64,000 bases of DNA, from the NCBI GenBank assembly GCA_947625655.1, contig CANQPD010000005.1:1-64000 (forward strand). Reading direction: 5' to 3'. Source of the DNA: an uncultured Dysosmobacter sp. GTDB taxonomy: Bacteria; Bacillota; Clostridia; Oscillospirales; Oscillospiraceae. The stretch's first letter is position 1. The number at the start of each line of letters is the position of its first letter. Below, in pieces: positions 28,117 through 35,770 of this stretch. A program made the position numbers and the translations under genes. The notes beneath the pieces were generated by a model. That model was not told the origin of the DNA. It saw only the letters and a list, made by a program, of their open reading frames with translations, and searched no databases.

Positions 28117-29199
28117 TTAATTTGTGGGCAGGTAGGAGCGTGGATTTACACGCTGACCATTGACACGCACTTCAAAGTGTAAATGCGGACCGGTTGATCG
28201 CCCCGTGGAGCCGGACAGAGATACGGTGTCACCTGCCTCCACGGTATCTCCAACACTGACCAACAGTTTCGAATTGTGAGCATACAGTGTTACCATTCCA
28301 TTGCCGTGGTCAATCATTACATAGTAGCCATAGCCACCAGCATTGTAGGTTGCCTTTGTAACGACTCCGGGCAGAGCTGCACGAACTGGTGTGCCTGTGG
28401 GCACAGCGATGTCGATACCGGTATGACCTTTTGTCTGGCCGGTAAAGGGATCGGATCTGTATCCAAACTCTGATGTGACTCTACTTTCCCAGCTGGAACC
28501 CACAGGAGAACAAAATCCATCCGCACCGATAAACGGCACTTCGGCACCGGGTATCCAGCCCTCTGTTCCAGTAGCAGAACCGTAACGGACCAAGTTGTAG
28601 ATACTGTCTGCGTTGTTTCGTTGTTCCTCTGTAACTGTTTCTCCTAATGCCGTTTGAATGTTGGACCATATTGTGGCGGTGTCTGTGATGGGAATTGCAA
28701 CGGTGTAGGTTTCCTCCTCCGGTTCTCCTGCACTTTCGTCTTCGCTATCAGTTGAATCGAGCGGGCGGGTACGTTCCTCATAAGTGACAAAGCAATCAAC
28801 AAATTGTTGGTGCGCTCGGCTGCTCGGTGACTCCGCGCCGAAATACAGAGCATAAAAAAATGCCTTGACACGTATTGCGTCAAGACTTTCTCCATCCTCT
28901 GTCATGCTATTGATTTCCGCAATTCGCTCATCCAACAATGCAAAGCTTGCCTGCATGTCTTCGATGTAGGCTCGGTATTCTGCAGGGATATCTGCTGGTA
29001 ATGTGCCACCATAGAAACACAGGTCAAGGATGCTGCTGTTGTGATCAGCGGAACCGCCCAAGATAGAACAGAATGCAGCGATGAGGAGAATGATTGGGGA
29101 TAGAATCGCTACCAGAACCCAGCCTGCAGCCTTGCGTGTCTTCTCGTTTGAGAGGACACCAATTGCGGCTTTTGCAATGGCAGCAGCAGGAATTGCCAT
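28117..29199 (-). CDS. M23 metallopeptidase, conjugation-associated cell wall hydrolase
   Basis: TKGHTGIDIAVPTGTPVRAALPGVVTKATYNAGGYGYYVMIDHGNGMVTLYAHNSKLLVSVGDTV...GPHLHFEVRVNG. Confidence 0.92.
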   Translation of the reverse strand: MAIPAAAIAKAAIGVLSNEKTRKAAGWVLVAILSPIILLIAAFCSILGGSADHNSSILDLCFYGGTLPADIPAEYRAYIEDMQASFALLDERIAEINSMTEDGESLDAIRVKAFFYALYFGAESPSSRAHQQFVDCFVTYEERTRPLDSTDSEDESAGEPEEETYTVAIPITDTATIWSNIQTALGETVTEEQRNNADSIYNLVRYGSATGTEGWIPGAEVPFIGADGFCSPVGSSWESRVTSEFGYRSDPFTGQTKGHTGIDIAVPTGTPVRAALPGVVTKATYNAGGYGYYVMIDHGNGMVTLYAHNSKLLVSVGDTVEAGDTVSLSGSTGRSTGPHLHFEVRVNGQRVNPRSYLPTN

Positions 29200-31043
29200 C
29201 AGCGACCACCTGCCGATCCAAAGAGCTGCTCCTTATGGGAAGGCGCATGGACCGCCAGCAAATGTCTGTCTGTCCCGCATTTGTAGAGGCAGACGCCTCT
29301 CTGGGGGTAACGAATCAGTTCGTACTCCGCTTCCTCCAACTGAAGGTTTTCCATGTAGAACTTTTTATCGATGGCACCTGCATTAAAAACAAATTGATGG
29401 GTAGGGATTGCAAAAAGGGGGCGAGTCAACTCCCGGACGCCCGGCTGGTCAAAGTCTTCCAGGTTTTGACTGGCGAGAAATAGGGACGATTCTTTCTTTC
29501 TTACTCGTTTCAGGCAGTTTCGAATGTAGGTGACAGCTACTGGATTGGTGAGCCACAAGTACAGCTCATCAATCGCTGCCACTGTATTTCCGGCGCTGAG
29601 GAGCTGATCAGACATATATGAGAGCACACTAAACAGCAAGGTGTCCCGAAGGTTTTGCGCGACGCTGTCCAAGCCTTTGACACAGAACACAAGGAAACGC
29701 GCAGACGAGATATTCGTATGTCCGTTAAAGAATCGTGCATCCGCACCTTTGCACATAGAGTGGAGGCCCAGCAGCAGATCCCGAAGCATTTCGGGAGGAT
29801 AGAGTTTCAGAGCTTCCTCGTCTTCATAGTTCTGGTAGGCATCCTCAATGGTGTCATAGAGGTCTGATAAGATAGGATAATCGGTAGGAAGCATACGTGA
29901 GAAGTCCGTCTTATCATTGATGCCCCATTTGCGGTAGAGCCGTTCTATCATCAGCTCCAAAGTGTCAATGTGGGGGACATCGAAGTCCTTATAGACACGG
30001 AAGATGTCACGAAGGAATGAGATGTGCTGGGCCAAGAGAGTACCGTGGAAGGCAGGAGGCGCGTCTGGATCATCAGGCTCACTACCATCATCCCACCGGC
30101 GCGGCTCCAATAAATTGATGCGATGTCTGCCGTCCATGAAGTCCAGAAAGCAACCTCCCAGATTTCTGCAGAGATCCTCCATTTCATGCTCCGAGTCCAG
30201 AGAGATGGCACACTTACCTGCCTCCAAGACATTGCACAGTAGGAGCCGGAGCAGATATGTTTTTCCTTGACCGCTGTTGCCAAGTATCAAGGCGCTGGCA
30301 TTGGTTTTGTCGTCGGCTCGTCGGTCCAGATCCACGATAACATTGGAGCCATATTTGTCCCGGCCCACATAAAAGCCCATCGGATCCGTCTTTCCCGAAT
30401 AGCTGATTGGGTACAGATTGGCCACGCTGGATGCAGGCAGCACACGTTCAGTAAAGGAGCCAAACGCATTTTGACCAGCAGGATTGGAGGAAAGAAATCC
30501 GTCTCTCTGACGTAAGAGTAGAGGATCTGTTCCCAATTTGGAGCGGATGAGAATTGCGTTGACCTCATCGCGCAGGGAGCGGAGCTCTTCCATGGTCGGA
30601 GCGGTGAACTCCAAAAAACAGGAACAATGGATGAGGGGTTCGGTTTGCCGTCGAGTTGTTTTGATCAGGGTTTCGACATCCTGGATTTTTTCCTCTGCAG
30701 TCACGCTTTGCTTGATGTTACTGAAATTACTGCGCTCCATTCGGTTCTTGTTGGTGGCTGCATGAATAATAGCATCCTCCTCAGCTGTGGTAACTCGCCT
30801 GGCGGAAAGGCGCAGGGTGACACCAGCCATTTCGCCAAGTCTACGGAGTAGAGCCAGTTCCTCTGTTGTGGGGGGATAACTTCGAAGTGCAACAACACTG
30901 CGATATGTACCACCCAGAATGAAATGGTCCGTATTGAACTTAACTGCAGCCGGTGCGATCAGATCCAGGAACTCCTTGGGCCGGGATACTACGGGTTGTT
31001 TCGAGGGTGTGTTTTTCTTCTTCTGTTTTTTCTTCTTAGCCAT
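29199..31043 (-). CDS. VirB4-family conjugation ATPase
   Basis: LILGNSGQGKTYLLRLLLCNVLEAGKCAISLDSEHEMEDLCRNLGG, AIDELYLWLTNP, FLASQNLEDF. Confidence 0.92.
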   Translation of the reverse strand: MAKKKKQKKKNTPSKQPVVSRPKEFLDLIAPAAVKFNTDHFILGGTYRSVVALRSYPPTTEELALLRRLGEMAGVTLRLSARRVTTAEEDAIIHAATNKNRMERSNFSNIKQSVTAEEKIQDVETLIKTTRRQTEPLIHCSCFLEFTAPTMEELRSLRDEVNAILIRSKLGTDPLLLRQRDGFLSSNPAGQNAFGSFTERVLPASSVANLYPISYSGKTDPMGFYVGRDKYGSNVIVDLDRRADDKTNASALILGNSGQGKTYLLRLLLCNVLEAGKCAISLDSEHEMEDLCRNLGGCFLDFMDGRHRINLLEPRRWDDGSEPDDPDAPPAFHGTLLAQHISFLRDIFRVYKDFDVPHIDTLELMIERLYRKWGINDKTDFSRMLPTDYPILSDLYDTIEDAYQNYEDEEALKLYPPEMLRDLLLGLHSMCKGADARFFNGHTNISSARFLVFCVKGLDSVAQNLRDTLLFSVLSYMSDQLLSAGNTVAAIDELYLWLTNPVAVTYIRNCLKRVRKKESSLFLASQNLEDFDQPGVRELTRPLFAIPTHQFVFNAGAIDKKFYMENLQLEEAEYELIRYPQRGVCLYKCGTDRHLLAVHAPSHKEQLFGSAGGR

Positions 31044-31620
31044 TTCCGATCACCGCCTTTTCTCCATCCACATCTTGAAAGAAGTCTGTGGTTATATCGT
31101 GCTGGTAATAAACGGCCAGCAAGCGTTTTACATCTTGCTCATCGGCTAGGCGGACGTGCAGGCCATGATCACAGATACCTTTCTCCAATTGGCGCAAGGT
31201 GCCTTCGCTCATGTCCGACTTCAGATCCCGCCGCAGAATCAAAACAAATTCTCGAGCAGAAGCGGAAGATGACAGGATTTCATCCAGATGACGCATATCC
31301 TCAATCAGCAGTTTCCGAATGGCAGGGGTCGTTTCCTCTTCCAGTCTCTTCTGATAAAATTCTTTGTTTCGTTGGAAGGATTCCCTGGAATCGACAACCA
31401 AGAGCTCCACAGCGGGCTCTGCCCGCAGGAGGTTGGCAAGCGCCGTTACCCTGGCACGGATTCCCTCGGATGATAGAACGGAAAGGTTATCGGGTCGGAT
31501 GAGAAAAAAGACCAACTCCGAATTGGAAGTCGTAATTCCATGTGATGCAATACCCTGCATACCCATGAGCTGTCGTGTGGACTGGTGTTGCCGAAGAGCC
31601 AATTTTTCTTTGCGAGTCAT
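31036..31620 (-). CDS. Conserved conjugation-operon protein
   Basis: 194 aa, between VirB4 and VirB3-like genes with overlapping ends. Confidence 0.65.
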   Translation of the reverse strand: MTRKEKLALRQHQSTRQLMGMQGIASHGITTSNSELVFFLIRPDNLSVLSSEGIRARVTALANLLRAEPAVELLVVDSRESFQRNKEFYQKRLEEETTPAIRKLLIEDMRHLDEILSSSASAREFVLILRRDLKSDMSEGTLRQLEKGICDHGLHVRLADEQDVKRLLAVYYQHDITTDFFQDVDGEKAVIGNG

Positions 31621-31880
31621 GGGTCAAGCCTCCATTCGTAGTATTGCTGCTGCAGGATTAGGAAACAGGCGGCCCTCCGTAAAAAGTCCAAGATGCTGGA
31701 GCCGTCCACCCGAATAGTTAGGAAGGAGAATAGGACGGTAATCACGAGTGGTATCATCCCGGCCCCCTGACTCAAAGCCAGAACAGAGAGGAGAAAACCA
31801 ACGCCGATAATACCAATATCCCGCAGTTCCCAAAGCCATAGCATTGGTTTTGCTTTCAGGTTTTCAGGATAGATAAACAC
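31617..31880 (-). CDS. VirB3/PrgI-like small membrane protein
   Basis: MFIYPENLKAKPMLWLWELRDIGIIGVGFLLSVLALSQGAGMIPLVITVLFSFLTIR, just upstream of VirB4. Confidence 0.65.
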   Translation of the reverse strand: MFIYPENLKAKPMLWLWELRDIGIIGVGFLLSVLALSQGAGMIPLVITVLFSFLTIRVDGSSILDFLRRAACFLILQQQYYEWRLDP

Positions 31881-31923
31881 ATCTTCACCTCCTAGATGTC
31901 ATTTCGGTCTGAAGAAAACAAAA

Positions 31924-31944
31924 CCCTGCCAATTTCCGGCAGGG
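31924..31944 (-). terminator. Hairpin CCCTGCC-aatttcc-GGCAGGG with a minus-strand T-rich tail
   Basis: 7-bp GC stem followed by TTTTGTTTT on the minus strand, downstream of the 31958-32260 gene. Confidence 0.6.
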
Positions 31945-31957
31945 CATTGTTGAGCAT

Positions 31958-32260
31958 TTATTCCAACTCATCTGCAAGGGCTCGTTGGATGCAGTCCAAG
32001 AAGAATGCGTTCTGCTTGATGTGATTCTTTTCCAGATACGCCTTGAACTGTTCGAACAGGTCTGCCGGAACTTGGAAGGCCACCGTTCTTTTGTTGTCTG
32101 CCATACTTGCATTTCCTCCTTTTTCGTACTCATAGAATTGTGTGATCAACCAAGCCATATACTGGCCAAGGGTTTTGCCGGATGCTTCCTGATGTTCCCG
32201 TACCTTTGCGTGCAGATCTGATGGGATTGGCGCACAGAGATTCTTAATATCTTCCGCCAT
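31958..32260 (-). CDS. RHH-like small protein with two similar halves
   Basis: MAEDIKNLCAPIPSDLHAKVREHQEASGKTLGQYMAWLITQFYE... and NKRTVAFQVPADLFEQFKAYLEKNHIKQNAFFLDCIQRAL. Confidence 0.6.
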   Translation of the reverse strand: MAEDIKNLCAPIPSDLHAKVREHQEASGKTLGQYMAWLITQFYEYEKGGNASMADNKRTVAFQVPADLFEQFKAYLEKNHIKQNAFFLDCIQRALADELE

Positions 32261-32335
32261 AACCTGACCTCCTTCTTCTGTAATTGCAAAGCAAGCATAC
32301 CCAAAAGCAAGGTAAAAAGCCATTCACAAAAGGAA

Positions 32336-33970
32336 CTAAAAGTAACCTTGAAAGCCAAGCATAAGGCACATAGCGATGCGCTGGATCAGGTATTGCACAC
32401 ATGGAATTGCAACGCTGTTGCCCAAAGCCTTATATCGATTGGAGTCCGACACATTTGGCATATTTGTCCAACCATCCGGGTACCCTTGTAGCCGTTCACA
32501 TTCCATTGGTGTGAGTCTGCGAATGAGGTATACCATTCCCATCTTTTCAGGTAACTGTTGATAAATTAGATCTGTAGCATCCTTGTACTGGCGCGCACTT
32601 TGGGTCCCTACAACTGTATCGCTCTGAAATAGATCGACACGCTGCCGGCGAAACACTGCATGATGATCTGTTGCGGTCAAAGTATAGGATAGATTCGGCT
32701 GATATCCAATTCCGTTCCCACCATTATGTGGCTGCCGGTCAATTGCATTTCCTGTAATACAATAGGTTTCCTCTGGTGCTGCAACCAAAGGCAAATTGTT
32801 TCCACCAGTTCCAGCCCTTGCAGAGAGAGTAGGTGACACAGCATGTGGACCAGTATAGCGGGCATCAATTCCGTGGTTCTCGTATAGGGCCGGTTCTTGG
32901 GGCGAATCAACTACCAAAGGATGATTCAGTAAGCTTGCGGATAAAGTTGGTGAACATTCGACTGGCCCACGGTATCTGGTGTCCTGACCGTGGGCATCAA
33001 GAACCAAAGGTTCATGTCCGTGTGTCTGAGCGCGGAGCGTTCCTGTCATCTCTTTGGTTACATCCATTACACGGCCGCCCTGATCATTCAGGCAGAAAAC
33101 AGTCGGCATACAATTTCCGCTGGCACTACCTTTGAGAGTAGGAGCGATTTCTTCATCGTAGCCAATGCTACCGGCAGTTGCACCAGCCCCTGCGGAGAAT
33201 CCTGCGGCAAAAATGCATGGGTATCCCTGACCCGCTTGACCTCCACCAGTGCTTAAAGTGGTGTGTTTTTCTTCTGTAATAAAGCAATCGCCGCTTCCTT
33301 TTGTTATTAGACCCGATACATGAAGGCTTTCCGGGGGCAATAGGGCGAGGTCGCCGTCTATGCCGCAAGTAAATCTGGCCTCATCCTGCTGGTTATTCAC
33401 AAAAGGAGTTGGATCCAGAACACCATTTCGTCCTGTGGACATACCGCAGTTGGTTCCAAGTGTGGCAGACACGTCGCCCGTTAAATCACCGTTATAACCA
33501 TCGACCCCAGTAATTTCTCCGTGCAGATTAGTGTCCTCCGGTTTTTGTATCCCAGCCTGAACCCTCAGTGCTGCCGCAAGTGCTGTCGGAAGATCTTTCC
33601 CCCTCTCCTCCGCTCGCCGCAGGATACCCATGCAAGCTGTCGGGGATAAATAATATTTGGATGGGACTGTATCCTGCAAAATCTGTGATAAGGAAGATTC
33701 GACGACGGCGCTGGGGCACTCCGAGGTATTGAGCGTCCCAAGTGACCCAAGCCACACAGGATCGTACTCCCAGCACGGCCCCAGCATATTCCCAGCGCCC
33801 GGTCTCAGGTCTAATAACATGAAGGTATGGTTCTTCAACTTGGAGGAACGATTGGAGGACGATTTTGAAGTCTTCTCCGTTTGCGCTGGAGAATGCTCCT
33901 GGGACATTTTCCCACACTCCATATCTTGGCCGAACAAGGATATCTGGCCGTCCTCTTTGCTTATCTGCAT
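32336..33970 (-). CDS. C5-cytosine methyltransferase second subunit (repeat region plus motif IX/X C-terminus)
   Basis: YLIRRLTPMECERLQGYPDGWTNMPNVSDSNRYKALGNSVAIPCVQYL. Repeats DTRYRGPVECSPTLSASLLNHPLVV and DARYTGPHAVSPTLSARAGTGGNNLPLVA. AAGGAG ribosome-binding site 7 nt before ATG at 33970. Confidence 0.8.
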   Translation of the reverse strand: MQISKEDGQISLFGQDMECGKMSQEHSPAQTEKTSKSSSNRSSKLKNHTFMLLDLRPGAGNMLGPCWEYDPVWLGSLGTLNTSECPSAVVESSLSQILQDTVPSKYYLSPTACMGILRRAEERGKDLPTALAAALRVQAGIQKPEDTNLHGEITGVDGYNGDLTGDVSATLGTNCGMSTGRNGVLDPTPFVNNQQDEARFTCGIDGDLALLPPESLHVSGLITKGSGDCFITEEKHTTLSTGGGQAGQGYPCIFAAGFSAGAGATAGSIGYDEEIAPTLKGSASGNCMPTVFCLNDQGGRVMDVTKEMTGTLRAQTHGHEPLVLDAHGQDTRYRGPVECSPTLSASLLNHPLVVDSPQEPALYENHGIDARYTGPHAVSPTLSARAGTGGNNLPLVAAPEETYCITGNAIDRQPHNGGNGIGYQPNLSYTLTATDHHAVFRRQRVDLFQSDTVVGTQSARQYKDATDLIYQQLPEKMGMVYLIRRLTPMECERLQGYPDGWTNMPNVSDSNRYKALGNSVAIPCVQYLIQRIAMCLMLGFQGYF

Positions 33971-34301
33971 ATCTCATCTCCTTAATGATGCGGATCTGTT
34001 CCAAAAATAGGCCGGAGCGTTCACCGGCTAACCCGGCACGCGCTCCGGCCACGGAAAGATCCTGACACGGAGAGCCACCGCAGATGATATCCACCGGCGG
34101 TAACTCTGCTCCATCTAATTGTGTGATGTCTCCGACATGAACCATGTTGGGAAATCTTTTTTGTGTTACTGAGATTGGAAACGCCTCAATTTCGCTGGCC
34201 CACAGCGGTTCTATACCACTGCGAACAGCAGCCAAAGGGAATCCACCAATTCCATCAAAGAGGCTGCCCATCGTCAGGACACGGCCTGTGGGTGCTATCA
34301 T
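33528..34301 (-). CDS. C5-cytosine methyltransferase catalytic subunit (motifs I-VIII)
   Basis: MGSLFDGIGGFPLAAVRSG, VDIICGGSPCQDLSVAGARAGL, YGVWENVPGAFSS, YLGVPQRRRRIFLITDF. Lacks motif X. Confidence 0.88.
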   Translation of the reverse strand: MIAPTGRVLTMGSLFDGIGGFPLAAVRSGIEPLWASEIEAFPISVTQKRFPNMVHVGDITQLDGAELPPVDIICGGSPCQDLSVAGARAGLAGERSGLFLEQIRIIKEMRYADKQRGRPDILVRPRYGVWENVPGAFSSANGEDFKIVLQSFLQVEEPYLHVIRPETGRWEYAGAVLGVRSCVAWVTWDAQYLGVPQRRRRIFLITDFAGYSPIQILFIPDSLHGYPAASGGEGERSSDSTCGSTEGSGWDTKTGGH

Positions 34302-35188
34302 TTTGTTGCCGCCTGTACAAGCGTACGGGTGGTGTTGACAGCTGCTTGAGCTGTGTACACCGCAGACATGATGTTGGCTCTGGTGGTGGTGTCCAGACCA
34401 AATGTTCCTGCAATCCTGGGCACTTCGCCAGCAGAAAGCATCAGACCTAATCCCAGCAGAGCATGCTCGCTGAATACCATTAGCCCTGCCACCAATATGG
34501 TGGCCTGCAGGAAAGCGGTAAGGCATAAGCCAATCACTTGCTTCATCCACTGGGTAAAACCATCGGTGTATCCTCTAGGGATTGAAAACATATAGAGGCT
34601 TCCGACCGCAATCTGAATGAGGAGGATTCCGCCTCTTTTTAGATTTGCGAAAAACACCTTGATCACAGCATAGGCCATCAAAATTATGCAGAAGATCAGC
34701 ATGAGTGGGTTGGTGCCAATTCCCCAGTGGCCAGCAGCCGCGATCTCCGTTAAGGAAGTAGACTCCATGTTTTCCAAAATTGCCGCGCCAAGATCTCCAA
34801 TGCCTGAACCGGCTCCGGTGATACCTTGTGCAAAGGTCCCTTGCAGCGCAACGGATAACGAATATAGGCGAACTGGAACAACGGTAAACAGGTTCACTGC
34901 CAGAAAACCCTTAATGGCATTTAATGCAGCCTGTTGGATATTGCCACGGCCAGAAATATATTCTATTCCGCACTCAAAACCAGAAACGACCAGACTGACG
35001 CCATACAGAGCCCAACCGAGTTGGGAGAAGAATAGGACAACAGCTTGCACCCATTCCAATTCAAAAAGTTCCGCACCCATATTGCCCATCTGGGCAAAAA
35101 ATGCGCCGAGAAAGCCAACGACCTGACTGTAAAACCAATCCATAAGAGCATCCATAATGGGATTGGCTACAAAATCCCAAATAAACAT
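34298..35188 (-). CDS. VirB6/TrbL-like conjugation membrane protein
   Basis: About 6 hydrophobic segments. MFIWDFVANPIMDALMDWFYSQVVGFLGAFFAQMGNMG... Confidence 0.8.
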   Translation of the reverse strand: MFIWDFVANPIMDALMDWFYSQVVGFLGAFFAQMGNMGAELFELEWVQAVVLFFSQLGWALYGVSLVVSGFECGIEYISGRGNIQQAALNAIKGFLAVNLFTVVPVRLYSLSVALQGTFAQGITGAGSGIGDLGAAILENMESTSLTEIAAAGHWGIGTNPLMLIFCIILMAYAVIKVFFANLKRGGILLIQIAVGSLYMFSIPRGYTDGFTQWMKQVIGLCLTAFLQATILVAGLMVFSEHALLGLGLMLSAGEVPRIAGTFGLDTTTRANIMSAVYTAQAAVNTTRTLVQAATK

Positions 35189-35219
35189 TAGGCACTAACA
35201 CCTCCTCTCTAAAAGGTAA

Positions 35220-35252
35220 CCGCACCCCTTCCTAATTAGGAGGGGGTGCGGC
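35220..35252 (-). terminator. Hairpin CCGCACCCCTTCCTAATTAGGAGGGGGTGCGG
   Basis: Long, near-palindromic stem between the VirB6-like and VirB2-like genes. Confidence 0.5.
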
Positions 35253-35261
35253 CTTCGATTC

Positions 35262-35597
35262 TTAGATGCCGATGATGCCCCAGATGTAATTGGGGGCCAG
35301 CAGTACGAAGATAAGGCAAACAAAGAGGATTGCAGGACCAGTCCATTCGAATTGTCCCCTCGTGCGGTAATCGAAGTACGACATTCCTAGCTTCACAAAG
35401 AATGCAATGGCAAGGATCATACTCAGGGCAGGAAAAACCACATTATCCACGACAGTCTTGATTTGCGTTGCGGCATCATCCCAGGTCTGTTCCACTGCAC
35501 CGGCCACATCACCGCCAGCTGCGAAAGCGGGGACAGTGAGTAAAATCGCCATAAGGGAAATCACACAAAAGGCACATAAGTATTTTTTCAACTTCAT
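35262..35597 (-). CDS. VirB2/TrbC-like pilin (DUF3852/Maff2-like)
   Basis: Signal peptide plus two TM segments: MKLKKYLCAFCVISLMAILLTVPAFAAGGDVAGAVEQTWDDAATQIKTVVDNVVFPALSMILAIAFFVKLGMSYFDYRTRG. Confidence 0.7.
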   Translation of the reverse strand: MKLKKYLCAFCVISLMAILLTVPAFAAGGDVAGAVEQTWDDAATQIKTVVDNVVFPALSMILAIAFFVKLGMSYFDYRTRGQFEWTGPAILFVCLIFVLLAPNYIWGIIGI

Positions 35598-35770
35598 GTT
35601 AATCACCCTTTCTTAAAAAATATCGAGCTGGAACCGGTGTGCCTTTCCTCCGAGCTGAAACCAGCTGAAAGGCCTTTGAACCTTTTGTTCTCCTCTGCTC
35701 ATAGGTAGTTCCTCCTCAAAGTGGGAGGGCCGCCCAATTGGGCGACCCTCCTGGATGTAATGAAATTGGA

